64,000 bases of DNA from Scandinavium vulneris_A (GCA_046518185.1 JBKGRZ010000002.1:1-64000), one strand, 5' to 3'. Positions 8,725 through 17,641 are shown, counted from the first letter of the stretch. Notes: generated from the letters alone by a model not told the origin. Program-made: numbers and translations.

Positions 8725-8741
8725 GAGTATAAGCACTATTT

Positions 8742-9863
8742 TTATTGTCGACTGTCGTTAGCCTGGCGTAACAGCGTCCGGCTTTCGCTCTGGAAGCGCT
8801 GGGCGTAATCGCCAAACCAGTGTTCGACCTTGCGGAAACTGTCGATAAAGGCTTGTTTATTGCCCTGATCCAGCAGCTCAATCGCCTCACCAAACCGTTT
8901 ATAGTAGCGTTTGATCAGGGCAATGTTGCTCTGAGAAGACATGATGATGTCAGCGTAAAGCTGTGGATCCTGCGCAAACAATCGCCCTACCATTGCCAGC
9001 TCAAGGCGATAAATCGGTGATGACAGCGCCAGCAGTTGTTCCAGTTGGACATTCTCTTCTGCCAGATGCAGGCCGTAAGCAAAGGTCGCAAAGTGGCGGA
9101 GAGCCTGAATGAACGCCATGTTCTGGTCGTGTTCAACCGCGCTGATGCGATGCAAACGCGCCCCCCAGACTTGAATCTGTTCCAGGAACCACTGATAGGC
9201 TTCCGGCTGGCGGCCGTCACAGTAAACCACCACCTGCTTCGCCAGACTGCCGCTGTCGGGACCGAACATCGGATGCAGGCCGAGAACCGGGCCATTGTGC
9301 GCCGCAAGCATAGCCTGCAACGGCACTGCTTTGACCGACGCCAGGTCGACCAGAATACAATCCGCAGGCAGCGCGGGTAGCTTCTCAATAATCTGCGCCG
9401 TCGCATGAATTGGGACACTGACGATAACCATCCCCGCATCGGCGACCATCTCTTGTGCACGGGCCCAATCGTCTTTCTCGAGGATCCGCACCTGATAACC
9501 TGACAACGTCAGCATTTTTTCAAACAGTCGGCCCATCTGCCCGCCACCACCGACGATAACCACCGGCCGCAGCTGCGGACAGAGCGTTTTAAAGCCTTTG
9601 TCATTTTCGCTGGAGTAGGACTCGCGCATCACCCGACGCAGTACGTCTTCGATAAGATCGGGCGGAACGCCAAGCGCAGCAGCCTCCTGGCGACGAGACG
9701 CCAGCATTGACGCCTCACGTTCAGGGACGTAAATCGGCAGGCCGTACTTGCTTTTGACTTCGCCGACTTCAGCCACCAATTCCAGGCGGCGCGCCAGCAA
9801 TTCCAGCAGCGCCTTATCTACTTCATCTATTTGATCGCGTAGCGCGGTCAGTTCAGCAACCAT
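8742..9863 (-). CDS. tyrA: Bifunctional chorismate mutase/prephenate dehydrogenase (T-protein)
   Basis: A 373-residue enzyme that turns chorismate into prephenate and then 4-hydroxyphenylpyruvate, the Tyr branch; it is feedback-inhibited by Tyr. The AroQ mutase domain spans about 1-90 (LRDQIDEVDKALLELLARR). The dehydrogenase domain starts with the NAD-binding VVIVGGGGQMGRLF near residue 100. It lies 9 bases behind aroF in one operon. Length equals E. coli TyrA. Confidence 0.97.
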   Translation of the reverse strand: MVAELTALRDQIDEVDKALLELLARRLELVAEVGEVKSKYGLPIYVPEREASMLASRRQEAAALGVPPDLIEDVLRRVMRESYSSENDKGFKTLCPQLRPVVIVGGGGQMGRLFEKMLTLSGYQVRILEKDDWARAQEMVADAGMVIVSVPIHATAQIIEKLPALPADCILVDLASVKAVPLQAMLAAHNGPVLGLHPMFGPDSGSLAKQVVVYCDGRQPEAYQWFLEQIQVWGARLHRISAVEHDQNMAFIQALRHFATFAYGLHLAEENVQLEQLLALSSPIYRLELAMVGRLFAQDPQLYADIIMSSQSNIALIKRYYKRFGEAIELLDQGNKQAFIDSFRKVEHWFGDYAQRFQSESRTLLRQANDSRQ

Positions 9864-9872
9864 AAATTCCTC

Positions 9873-10943
9873 TTACGCCAGACGAGCCGCCAGATGGCCC
9901 CGCAAATCTTTATCCAGCTCACGCAGCAACGCGTCCGTCGTTTCCCAACTGATGCAGGCATCCGTCACCGACACGCCGTACTTCATATCGCAACGTGGCT
10001 GCTCGGAAGACTGATTGCCTTCATGAATATTACTTTCGATCATCAGACCAATAATGGAGCGGTTACCATCTTTGATCTGTGCCACAACAGATTCTGCCAC
10101 AGCGGGCTGACGGCGGTAGTCTTTGTTAGAGTTACCGTGACTGCAATCAACCATCAGCGATGGCTTCAGCCCCGCCTGCTCCATCTCTTTTTCGCATTGT
10201 GCTACATCTGCCGGACTGTAGTTTGGCGCTTTACCGCCGCGCAGGATCACATGCCCATCCGGGTTACCCTGGGTTTGCAGCAGGCAAACCTGACCCGCCT
10301 GGTTGATGCCGACAAAACGGTGCGGCATCGCGGCAGCACGCATGGCATTGATCGCGGTTGCCAGGCTACCATCGGTGCCATTTTTAAAACCAACCGGCAT
10401 CGACAGTCCGGACGCCATCTCGCGGTGCGTCTGCGATTCGGTGGTACGCGCGCCGATAGCGGACCAGCTGAACAAATCGCCCAGGTATTGCGGGCTGTTC
10501 GGATCCAGCGCTTCGGTCGCCAGCGGCAGGCCCATGCTTACCAGTTCGACCAGCAAACGGCGCGCAATTTTCAGCCCGCCTTCAACGTCAAACGAGCCAT
10601 CCATGTGAGGATCGTTGATCAACCCTTTCCAGCCCACGGTTGTACGTGGTTTTTCAAAGTAGACGCGCATTACCAGGTAGAGGCTATCGCTGACCTCTGC
10701 GGCAAGTGTTTTGAAACGGTGAGCGTATTCAATCGCCGCTTCCGGATCGTGGATCGAGCAAGGCCCGCACACCACCAGCAGACGCGGATCGCGCCCGGCA
10801 ATAATATCGGAAATAGTCTGACGAGACTGGGCAATCTGTTCTTCCTGTTCAACGGTCAGCGGGAATTCCGCTTTCAGCACTTCAGGGGTGATCAGAATAT
10901 GTTCGTCGGCGATATGTACGTTGTTCAGCGCGTCTTTTTGCAT
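9873..10943 (-). CDS. aroF: Tyr-sensitive DAHP synthase AroF
   Basis: A 356-residue class I 3-deoxy-D-arabino-heptulosonate 7-phosphate synthase, condensing phosphoenolpyruvate and erythrose-4-phosphate at the entry of the shikimate pathway. Conserved VCGPCSIHDP (metal-binding Cys), KPRTTVGWKG and DCSHGNSNKDY are present. The start at 10943 (MQKDALNN) matches E. coli and follows AGGAACGCC; upstream in-frame codons lie inside the promoter. First gene of aroF-tyrA, under TyrR control. Confidence 0.97.
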   Translation of the reverse strand: MQKDALNNVHIADEHILITPEVLKAEFPLTVEQEEQIAQSRQTISDIIAGRDPRLLVVCGPCSIHDPEAAIEYAHRFKTLAAEVSDSLYLVMRVYFEKPRTTVGWKGLINDPHMDGSFDVEGGLKIARRLLVELVSMGLPLATEALDPNSPQYLGDLFSWSAIGARTTESQTHREMASGLSMPVGFKNGTDGSLATAINAMRAAAMPHRFVGINQAGQVCLLQTQGNPDGHVILRGGKAPNYSPADVAQCEKEMEQAGLKPSLMVDCSHGNSNKDYRRQPAVAESVVAQIKDGNRSIIGLMIESNIHEGNQSSEQPRCDMKYGVSVTDACISWETTDALLRELDKDLRGHLAARLA

Positions 10944-11001
10944 GATGGCGTTCCTGTAATGCTCGTTTGCGATAAAGGGTTTCCTCAGTGAGGTTGAGCT
11001 A

Positions 11002-11029
11002 ACAATACCATACGTGGTAAAGATTTCAA
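11002..11029 (-). promoter_or_regulatory. aroF promoter
   Basis: On the minus strand TTGAAA (11024-11029) and TATTGT (11002-11007) with a 16-base spacer lie about 60 bases before the aroF ATG. Confidence 0.65.
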
Positions 11030-11038
11030 TCCACAATC

Positions 11039-11056
11039 CGTAAATAATAATTTACA
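11039..11056 (-). promoter_or_regulatory. TyrR box (strong)
   Basis: TGTAAA-TTATTA-TTTACG on the minus strand matches the TGTAAA-N6-TTTACA TyrR consensus in all but one base. It is about 10 bases upstream of the aroF -35, where TyrR with tyrosine represses E. coli aroF. Confidence 0.8.
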
Positions 11057-11091
11057 CAAGCCATTTTTAGCGCGTTTATTTCGCTTTTTCA

Positions 11092-11109
11092 TGTAAACAA
11101 AATATTCCA
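11092..11109. promoter_or_regulatory. TyrR box (weak, candidate)
   Basis: TGTAAA-CAAAAT-ATTCCA keeps one perfect half-site and one degenerate half. It is 53 bases from the strong box. E. coli aroF also has distal weaker boxes used cooperatively. Confidence 0.45.
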
Positions 11110-11162
11110 CTCGCGATTGATTCCACCTGCACTATGCTCAAAGCATTGATTCGGAGGAACCT

Positions 11163-11537
11163 ATGAAACCCGTCCTGTGTGCGCTTTTAATTCTTGTGTT
11201 AAACGGATGCCAATTAAATCCCTACACCGATTCCCCACACTGGACCGGCACCGACTGGTACGGTGAAGGCCTGGACGACGGCCGAAGCGGGATCGTCGCC
11301 AGGAGTGACCAACGACTGGCGAGGGACCTTAACGCTCCTGAAGTCGATCATAATGCGTATATGAAAGGTTATACGTTAGGGCTGGAAGATATCTGCACTA
11401 CCCACCTGCTCTTTGGCTGGGGTGTTTCCGGCAAAATTTACCCCGAAGGGTGCGATACCCGTGAAAACGCAGTCGAACTTCGCCAGGCCTGGCAAAACGG
11501 TATGAATGAAGGCGCGAAATCAAACAGGCTGAATTAA
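11163..11537 (+). CDS. yfiL: DUF2799 lipoprotein YfiL
   Basis: A 124-residue predicted lipoprotein. A short signal peptide ends at LVLNGC, giving a lipidated Cys near residue 16. The rest has the DUF2799 pattern (GxxDG, YxxGYxxGLEDIC). The role is unknown even in E. coli. GGAGG stands before the ATG. It is divergent from aroF and upstream of yfiRNB, the same neighbourhood as in E. coli. Confidence 0.85.
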   Translation: MKPVLCALLILVLNGCQLNPYTDSPHWTGTDWYGEGLDDGRSGIVARSDQRLARDLNAPEVDHNAYMKGYTLGLEDICTTHLLFGWGVSGKIYPEGCDTRENAVELRQAWQNGMNEGAKSNRLN

Positions 11538-11581
11538 ACCCCGAGAGTCATCAGCACCATGATGAGCCTGAATGACGGCCT

Positions 11582-11609
11582 TTGTGAATAATGTTAGTCT
11601 TTATATAAT
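11582..11609 (+). promoter_or_regulatory. Candidate yfiR promoter
   Basis: TTGTGA (11582-11587), a 16-base spacer and a perfect TATAAT (11604-11609). The -10 lies only five bases before one possible yfiR start, which makes the true yfiR start uncertain. Confidence 0.5.
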
Positions 11610-11613
11610 CTAC

Positions 11614-12180
11614 ATGAATGTTTCATTTCTGGATGCGTGGCGAACTTTTGTGAGCAACCGGTGGCAATATATTGCGTGCCAAATGACGTTGGCACTGGTA
11701 TTCCTGACGGCTGAAACGCCGGTATTTGCCGCGCCTGTCGGACAGGAAAGTGCTGTCCGCGATATTGTTTCTGGTATCGTCAGCTATACCCGCTGGCCCG
11801 CACTTAATGGCAAGCCAAGGCTATGTATTTTCTCAAGCTCTGCTTATGTTATGGCGCTGAGTCATGGGGAAAGTCATAGCCGCCCCTTTTTACCCGTCAC
11901 CGTAGAAAATGAACAACAGGCGCTGGCCGCTAAATGTGACGCTCTTTATTTCGGGAGTGAAACGCCGGAACACCAGCAGAAAATTATTAATAGTTTCCAG
12001 AACCGTCCCCTGCTCACGATTGCTGAGCAAAATTTAGAATGCAGTTTTGGCAGTGCATTTTGCCTGCAAATGAAATCACAGCGACTTACGTTTGCCGTCA
12101 ATCTTGACGCGCTTTCGAGAAGTGGCGTCAGGGTCAATCCTGACGTATTAATGCTTGCCCGGAATAAAAAATATGAATAA
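11614..12180 (+). CDS. yfiR: Periplasmic DgcN repressor YfiR
   Basis: YfiR holds the diguanylate cyclase DgcN (YfiN) inactive in the periplasm until the outer-membrane lipoprotein YfiB sequesters it. The core VRDIVSGIVSYTRWPAL is typical. A Cys pair in LECSFGSAFC matches the disulfide that controls YfiR stability in Pseudomonas. A hydrophobic segment MTLALVFLTAETPVFA is the likely signal peptide, with a long N-region before it. The start is uncertain: ATGs at 11572, 11614 and 11683 are all in frame, none has a strong ribosome-binding site, and a -10 box sits at 11604. The stop overlaps dgcN by eight bases. Confidence 0.85.
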   Translation: MNVSFLDAWRTFVSNRWQYIACQMTLALVFLTAETPVFAAPVGQESAVRDIVSGIVSYTRWPALNGKPRLCIFSSSAYVMALSHGESHSRPFLPVTVENEQQALAAKCDALYFGSETPEHQQKIINSFQNRPLLTIAEQNLECSFGSAFCLQMKSQRLTFAVNLDALSRSGVRVNPDVLMLARNKKYE

Positions 12181-13393
12181 GGGATCCTCAGCCGCGCAGC
12201 GCCCAACGTTTAAAAGAACCTTACGGCGAATCAACATGACCACCATCGTCATTACCATGATGCTGGTCTGGCTAATGCTGAGCGTCGTCTCGGTGGTGAC
12301 GCTGAAACAGTACGGCCAAAAAAACCTCGAACTGACCGGGGCCACTCTGGGCCACAGTATCGAAGCGGCGTTGGTCTTCGGCGATGAAACAGCTGCCGCG
12401 GATACCCTCGCCACGCTGGGCAAACAGGGGCAATTCGCCGAAGCGGATGTTTTTGATAAGCGTCAGCAGCTGTTTGCGCGCTGGGCATATGAAAGCGATG
12501 CCGGCAGCGACCGCTTTAATCTGCTGGTCAGCCACTGGCTGTTTCCAAAACCCACCACCCAACCGGTGATCCATAATGGTGAGGTGATCGGGCAAATCCG
12601 GCTCAGCGCCCGCGACAGCCTGATTGGGCATTTTATCTGGACCTCACTGGGTGTGCTGACTACCTGCGTTTTACTTGCCACCGCGGCGGCGATGGTTATC
12701 TCGCGACATCTACATTCTGATGTGGTCGATGCCCTTCAGAAAATAACCGATGTGGCGCATGACGTGCGCACCAACCGGAACTTCGCGCGCCGCGTGCCGG
12801 AAGAACGCATTGAAGAATTCCACCGTTTCGCCCAGGACTTCAACAGCCTGCTGGATGAAATGGAGGCGTGGCAGCGTTCATTACAGGCGAAGAACGATCA
12901 GCTGCTACGCACCGCCATGCACGACCCGTTGACTGGCCTACCTAATCGGGCCTCGTTCCGTTCCCACATCAACGCGCTGATGAACGATCCTGCGGCAAAA
13001 GCGGGCTCTGCGTTGCTGTATCTGGATGGCGATGATTTTAAAGTCATTAATGATACCTGGGGCCACGCTGCCGGGGATTATGTTCTGATCGAGACCGCGC
13101 TGCGGCTGGTCGAATTTGGCGGCAAACGGCATCACGCCTTCCGCCTGGGCGGGGATGAATTTGCGGTGTTGCTGTCAAATATCAGCGATGAGCTGCAGGT
13201 TCAACGTATCTGCATCGAGCTGGCGCAGCGATTCACCACTGCAATGGATATGCACAATGGTCACGCCGCACCGTTCACGCTGAGTATCGGCTACGCCATG
13301 ACCAGCGAGCACGACAGCGTTGAAGGTTTGCTGGAACAAGCCGATAAGAACATGTATCTGATGAAGAATCAGCGAACCAGGACACTTTGTTAA
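12173..13393 (+). CDS. dgcN: Diguanylate cyclase DgcN (YfiN)
   Basis: A 406-residue inner-membrane cyclase making c-di-GMP from two GTP. It has two membrane helices (about 22-45 and 155-178) bracketing a periplasmic CHASE8/PAS-like sensor that YfiR binds, a HAMP segment, then the GGDEF domain with intact RLGGDEF near residue 325. No RxxD inhibitory site is seen at the usual place five residues before GGDEF. The ATG at 12173 overlaps the yfiR end, so the pair is translationally coupled. E. coli DgcN is 408 residues. Confidence 0.95.
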   Translation: MNKGSSAAQRPTFKRTLRRINMTTIVITMMLVWLMLSVVSVVTLKQYGQKNLELTGATLGHSIEAALVFGDETAAADTLATLGKQGQFAEADVFDKRQQLFARWAYESDAGSDRFNLLVSHWLFPKPTTQPVIHNGEVIGQIRLSARDSLIGHFIWTSLGVLTTCVLLATAAAMVISRHLHSDVVDALQKITDVAHDVRTNRNFARRVPEERIEEFHRFAQDFNSLLDEMEAWQRSLQAKNDQLLRTAMHDPLTGLPNRASFRSHINALMNDPAAKAGSALLYLDGDDFKVINDTWGHAAGDYVLIETALRLVEFGGKRHHAFRLGGDEFAVLLSNISDELQVQRICIELAQRFTTAMDMHNGHAAPFTLSIGYAMTSEHDSVEGLLEQADKNMYLMKNQRTRTLC

Positions 13394-13410
13394 ATTATAA
13401 GGAATTCAGA

Positions 13411-13893
13411 ATGCGTAAGCGTTTTTCCACTCCCGTGTTACTCGCAGCTCTCCTCCTGAGTGGCTGCCAGACGCCACAGGGAAAATTCTCTCAGGAACAA
13501 ATTAGTGCCATGAAAACCTGGGGATTTACCGAAAACGCAGGCGACTGGTCATTAGGCATGTCGGATAAAATTCTGTTCGATACCAATAACTACCAGCTGA
13601 AAACCGACAGTCGGCAGCAAATCCAGACCATGGCCGGAAAACTCGCCGCCACCGGGCTGATGCACGCCCGCATGGACGGGCACACCGATAATTACGGCGA
13701 AGACCGTTACAACGAAGCATTATCACTCAAGCGCGCCGACCAGGTTGCCGACGCGTGGGCCGAAGGGGCGCATATTCCGCGTACCAACCTCACCACGCGC
13801 GGATTGGGTAAAATGTATCCGGTCGCCAGCAATAATACCTCGCAGGGCCGCGCTGAAAACCGCCGCGTCACGGTGGTGATCAGCGCGCCCTGA
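13411..13893 (+). CDS. yfiB: OmpA-like lipoprotein YfiB
   Basis: A 160-residue outer-membrane lipoprotein of the YfiRNB switch; under envelope stress it sequesters YfiR and frees DgcN. The lipobox is LLLSGC. The OmpA/Pal peptidoglycan-binding domain (about 50-160) has the MDGHTDNYGEDRYNEALSL and GRAENRRV signatures. The start at 13411 follows AAGGAATTCAG and lies 17 bases after dgcN. Length is the same as E. coli YfiB. Confidence 0.94.
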   Translation: MRKRFSTPVLLAALLLSGCQTPQGKFSQEQISAMKTWGFTENAGDWSLGMSDKILFDTNNYQLKTDSRQQIQTMAGKLAATGLMHARMDGHTDNYGEDRYNEALSLKRADQVADAWAEGAHIPRTNLTTRGLGKMYPVASNNTSQGRAENRRVTVVISAP

Positions 13894-13897
13894 TTGA

Positions 13898-15268
13898 TCA
13901 CTCTGCTGAATGAACCGACGACACCGCGTTGGCCATCCGCCAGCGCAGGATGTCAATGAGGATAAACAGCAGCAGACTTCCGCCAAGTACTGGCATTGCG
14001 ATCCCCAGCGTCACCGAGACCATAATCGTCCCGACACGCCCAACCGGCGACAAATCACACCAGCTCTGCGTCAACGTCGTCATCGGGTTATACACTGCCG
14101 GTGACGGACATCGAATCCACCACAGCCGGTAACCGACGACGATCATGACGCACAGCGCGGTTCCGAAGGCAATCAGCACCAGCTGATTCAACACGCCAAA
14201 CAGCAGACCCATATGGAAATCGACGCCCCAGCGCGTGAGCTTTGCCATCAGTGGAAAATCAACAAAACGAGTCCGATCCACAACCTGCATTGTATTGGCA
14301 TCGACAGCCACCGCATCGACCTGGGTTGGCCAGCCGCGGTCGATCTCAGTCACCGTCCACGCCCTGTCACTGCTTTTCGGGGGGCGAATCTCCAGCCTAC
14401 GGGCATCAATTCCCGACTGCTGAGCCAGATGCAATACGCTGTCAAACCGCGTTAAATCGAGTGGCATGGTCATCATCATTGCCATGCCATCATGATGATC
14501 GTGGTGGTCTGCGGTCGGGTCTTCATTCCTCGCCTGCCCGCTCAATTGGGTGTTGACCTGCGGCGTCAGCCAGCTAAACGCGGCCCGGAGTTTATCGACG
14601 TTGCCACCCGCCCACTGCGACCAGGTCAACCCGGTCACCGAAAACAGCAGCATTCCACCGAGCAGCAACCAGCCCAACGTGACGTGAACGCGACGTTTAT
14701 TCTGTACAGGGTTGTTGAGCCGCCGTTTCGGACGGGTGAAAAACCATAGCGCAACCCCCCCGCAGGCCGCAATCCACATCCACGACGCGGCCAGCTCGCT
14801 GTAAAGCCGCCCGACGTTGCCCAATAGCAATGACCGGTGAGCGTAATCAATCCACTGGCGCAGGGGCAAAATACCGCTGGTGCCATACACCGTCATATCG
14901 CCTTTTACCGCCAGCGTGACCGGATCGATAAACAGCGCCCGGCTCTCGGATTCCCCCAGTTGAGGCGAACTGAACATCACCCGGGTCGTTTCGCCCGGCG
15001 TGAGTGATGGGCGCACGGCGTACAGCGGTAAATCCAGGCCGACCGCATCTTCTGCGACGGCGATTTGCTCCGCCAGGGAGTGCGATTCGCCGACAACTTC
15101 AGCGCTCAGCGCCTGACGATAAATGATATTTTCGAGCTGTGGCGTGGCAACGTACAGCGTGCCGGTCAGCGCCGCGATAAAGATAAACGGCCCGACAAAC
15201 AGGCCAATGGCGAAATGCAGGCGACGCAGCAGGTTAATCCATGCTGCGCGCGGGGTGCAGGTGGTCAT
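13898..15268 (-). CDS. PepSY-domain membrane protein
   Basis: A 456-residue protein of the PepSY-associated transmembrane family. Four hydrophobic segments are visible (about 20-45, 145-165, 190-210, 340-365, plus a C-terminal pair), with two periplasmic PepSY stretches between. A Met/His-rich loop (HHDHHDGMAMMMTM) suggests metal contact. Relatives are linked to iron- or copper-reduction systems, but no activity can be assigned from sequence. The ATG at 15268 follows AAAAGGAAAAGT. Its partner upstream is the DUF2946 gene; E. coli lacks both at this site. Confidence 0.8.
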   Translation of the reverse strand: MTTCTPRAAWINLLRRLHFAIGLFVGPFIFIAALTGTLYVATPQLENIIYRQALSAEVVGESHSLAEQIAVAEDAVGLDLPLYAVRPSLTPGETTRVMFSSPQLGESESRALFIDPVTLAVKGDMTVYGTSGILPLRQWIDYAHRSLLLGNVGRLYSELAASWMWIAACGGVALWFFTRPKRRLNNPVQNKRRVHVTLGWLLLGGMLLFSVTGLTWSQWAGGNVDKLRAAFSWLTPQVNTQLSGQARNEDPTADHHDHHDGMAMMMTMPLDLTRFDSVLHLAQQSGIDARRLEIRPPKSSDRAWTVTEIDRGWPTQVDAVAVDANTMQVVDRTRFVDFPLMAKLTRWGVDFHMGLLFGVLNQLVLIAFGTALCVMIVVGYRLWWIRCPSPAVYNPMTTLTQSWCDLSPVGRVGTIMVSVTLGIAMPVLGGSLLLFILIDILRWRMANAVSSVHSAE

Positions 15269-15327
15269 ACTTTTCCTTTTAAAAAGCAAACAGGGAGTGT
15301 GGCGCTCAAGCGCCCATTCAGATGTTG

Positions 15328-15732
15328 TTAGCAGGTAAAAGCAGACAGCGTGGGCGGCGCCCGGGTATCAGGATAAAGCCAGGGGAAAAAGTGCCACGCC
15401 TGCACCACCAGCCGTGGAAGGCGAAAATGCAGACGCATCAGCAGGGCGCAGACCAGCACGACCAGTGCCAGCAGCAATCCCGGCACATGGGCCAGTAATA
15501 CGCAATAGCCACAGGCTTCGGCATGATCGACTGGCATCGACGCCGGGCTATGTCCGACATGATGCTCACCCATCATCGACAGGTCGTGATGCATCCCCGG
15601 CATAGTGCTCATTGGGTCTTTTTGTAGGGAAACGGAAATCAGCGGCGCAACGATAATCAACGCCATAGCAAACAGCGCGAACCATGCCGCGAGGCGGTTA
15701 CTGCTGCTGCGATGAAATCTGTTGTCTGCCAT
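15328..15732 (-). CDS. DUF2946 family protein
   Basis: A 134-residue membrane protein with an N-terminal helix (about 14-36) and a second one (about 83-105). Between them is a Met/His-rich segment (MPGMHHDLSMMGEHHVGH) and the family's HAEACGYCVLL motif. DUF2946 genes often sit beside copper or TonB-dependent uptake genes. Here it precedes the PepSY gene on the same strand by about 60 bases, so a metal-handling pair is a reasonable inference. No experiment-backed function is known to me. Confidence 0.75.
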   Translation of the reverse strand: MADNRFHRSSSNRLAAWFALFAMALIIVAPLISVSLQKDPMSTMPGMHHDLSMMGEHHVGHSPASMPVDHAEACGYCVLLAHVPGLLLALVVLVCALLMRLHFRLPRLVVQAWHFFPWLYPDTRAPPTLSAFTC

Positions 15733-15815
15733 CTGCCCTCCGAAGCGGGGACATTGTAAATGATTTGCAGCCGGAAGGTTAACAATCGAGGAGAAATCGG
15801 CAAGTCAGAAACATA

Positions 15816-15846
15816 AAAAAGGGCCAGCCTTGCGGCCAGCCCTTTT
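15816..15846 (-). terminator. rpsP-rimM-trmD-rplS operon terminator
   Basis: On the minus strand GGGCTGGCC-GCAA-GGCTGGCCC folds with a GCAA tetraloop and two G-U pairs and is followed by a T run. The wobble pairs make it specific to the minus strand. It is 27 bases after the rplS stop. Confidence 0.88.
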
Positions 15847-15872
15847 TAACTTGGATGTCGCTTAAGCGAATC

Positions 15873-16220
15873 TTAGTTAAGACGCTCTTTGATACGAGCA
15901 GACTTACCAGTACGCTCACGCAGGTAGTACAGTTTAGCTTTACGAACGGCACCACGGCGTTTAACAGCAATGCTGTCAACAACTGGAGAGTGAGTCTGGA
16001 AGACACGCTCAACGCCTTCGCCGTTGGAAATTTTGCGAACAGTGAATGCAGAGTGCAGACCGCGGTTACGGATAGCGATAACCACGCCCTCGAATGCCTG
16101 CAGACGTTTTTTGGAACCTTCAACAACCCATACTTTCACTTCCACGGTATCGCCCGGACGGAAGGAAGGTAAGTCCTGCTTCATCTGCTCTTGTTCAATT
16201 TGCTTGATAATGTTGCTCAT
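15873..16220 (-). CDS. rplS: 50S ribosomal protein L19
   Basis: A 115-residue L19, located at the 30S/50S interface. The sequence (SFRPGDTVEVKVWVVEG, SGKARIKE-type C-terminus) is nearly that of E. coli. Last gene of the rpsP-rimM-trmD-rplS operon, 41 bases after trmD, ending at a strong terminator. Strong AGAGA-type ribosome-binding site. Confidence 0.98.
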   Translation of the reverse strand: MSNIIKQIEQEQMKQDLPSFRPGDTVEVKVWVVEGSKKRLQAFEGVVIAIRNRGLHSAFTVRKISNGEGVERVFQTHSPVVDSIAVKRRGAVRKAKLYYLRERTGKSARIKERLN

Positions 16221-16261
16221 AATTTAATCTCTTATCCTGGGTAAACTGATATTTGGGGGGC

Positions 16262-17029
16262 TTACGCCTCACCATCATGTTTATGCTGCTGTTGTGCGTG
16301 TTCCCGTTGGAACTCCGCCAGCAACCTTACTTGCTCTTCAGTCAGAGCCAGGTTTTCCAGAAGTTCAGGTCTTCTCAGCCAGGTCCGGCCCAGCGACTGC
16401 TTCAGACGCCAGCGACGTATCTCGGCATGGTTGCCTGACAGTAATACTGCCGGGACACTCATCCCTTCTAACACTTCAGGGCGGGTATAGTGTGGACAGT
16501 CCAGCAACCCATCAGCAAAGGAATCTTCCGTTGCTGATGCTTCATGGCCCAGAACCCCCGGAATGAACCGGGAGACGGAGTCAATCAGCGTCATTGCTGG
16601 TAACTCACCACCGCTGAGAACGTAATCGCCGATAGACCATTCTTCGTCAATCTCGGTTTGGATTACGCGCTCATCTATCCCTTCGTAGCGACCGCACACC
16701 AGAATCAACTTCTCACTGGTCGCCAGTTCGCTGACGCCTGCTTGATCAAGCTTGCGTCCCTGAGGTGAAAGATAAATCACCTTTGCACCTTCACCTGCCG
16801 CGGCTTTTGCTGCATGAATGGCATCCCGTAAGGGTTGCACCATCATTAACATCCCCGGTCCGCCGCCGAAAGGACGTGAGTCCACGGTACGGTGCCGGTC
16901 ATGGGCGAAGTCACGAGGACTCCAGCTCTGGATGTTCAGCAGGCCATTTTTTACTGCCCGGCCAGTTACCCCGTAGTCGGTAATCGCGCGAAACATCTCT
17001 GGAAACAGGCTAACTACACCAATAAACAC
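16262..17029 (-). CDS. trmD: tRNA (guanine37-N1)-methyltransferase TrmD
   Basis: A 255-residue SPOUT methyltransferase that makes m1G37 in tRNAs reading CNN codons, preventing +1 frameshifts; it uses SAM bound in a trefoil knot. Knot and active-site motifs PFGGGPGML, YLSPQGRKL, LVCGRYEGIDERV and SIGDYVLSGGE are all present. The start codon is GTG (17027-17029) rather than the ATG of E. coli. Third gene of the ribosomal protein operon. Confidence 0.97.
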   Translation of the reverse strand: MFIGVVSLFPEMFRAITDYGVTGRAVKNGLLNIQSWSPRDFAHDRHRTVDSRPFGGGPGMLMMVQPLRDAIHAAKAAAGEGAKVIYLSPQGRKLDQAGVSELATSEKLILVCGRYEGIDERVIQTEIDEEWSIGDYVLSGGELPAMTLIDSVSRFIPGVLGHEASATEDSFADGLLDCPHYTRPEVLEGMSVPAVLLSGNHAEIRRWRLKQSLGRTWLRRPELLENLALTEEQVRLLAEFQREHAQQQHKHDGEA

Positions 17030-17074
17030 AAGCCAATCCCCATAGTGCCGTCTTTTACCGGTAATCCGGAGGTT

Positions 17075-17623
17075 TTAAAAACCAGGATCCCAATCTACTT
17101 CAATGGTTTGAGTAGTGAGATCGACTTTCTTGATAACCTGCCCATCGAGGAACGGAACCAACCGCTCCTTGATACCAAATGCATCTTTCAGGTTTGCCTT
17201 AATGACGAGAACGTCATTGGACCCGGTTTCCATCATGTCGATGACTTTACCGAGGTCATAGCCTTCAGTGGTTACTACCTGGCAACCCATAAGGTCTTTC
17301 CAGTAATAGTCACCCTCTCCGAGCTGAGGCAACTGCGAGGAATCCACGAAAATTTCGCAATTTGTCATGAGATTCGCTGCATCCCGGTCTTCAACGCCTT
17401 TCAGCTTGATAACCAGGTCCTGATTGTGGTGACGCCAGCTTTCCAGCTCGACAACTTGCCACTGACCCGCCTTCTGGATATACCAGGGCTGATAGTCAAA
17501 AATGCTTTCGGTGTCTTCGGTGGAGGAAAACACTCTGAGCCAACCACGAATACCGTAGGAAGAGCCCAATTTGCCAACCACGATCGGTTCAGCAGGGACT
17601 TTCGCGGCGAGTTGCTTGCTCAT
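17075..17623 (-). CDS. rimM: Ribosome maturation factor RimM
   Basis: A 182-residue two-domain protein that binds S19 and helps assemble the 30S head. The N-terminal RimM barrel (about 8-95, with GKLGSSYGIRGWLRVFSSTE) and the C-terminal PRC-barrel (about 100-180, YYWKDLMGCQV and ETGSNDVLVI) are clear. The ATG at 17623 (MSKQL) matches E. coli; two in-frame ATG codons lie immediately upstream. Confidence 0.97.
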   Translation of the reverse strand: MSKQLAAKVPAEPIVVGKLGSSYGIRGWLRVFSSTEDTESIFDYQPWYIQKAGQWQVVELESWRHHNQDLVIKLKGVEDRDAANLMTNCEIFVDSSQLPQLGEGDYYWKDLMGCQVVTTEGYDLGKVIDMMETGSNDVLVIKANLKDAFGIKERLVPFLDGQVIKKVDLTTQTIEVDWDPGF

Positions 17624-17641
17624 CATGACCACCGTGACAGA

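Noticed and set aside
9894..10991. 365-codon open frame antisense to aroF
   Set aside because: Shadow of aroF running into its promoter; no family features.
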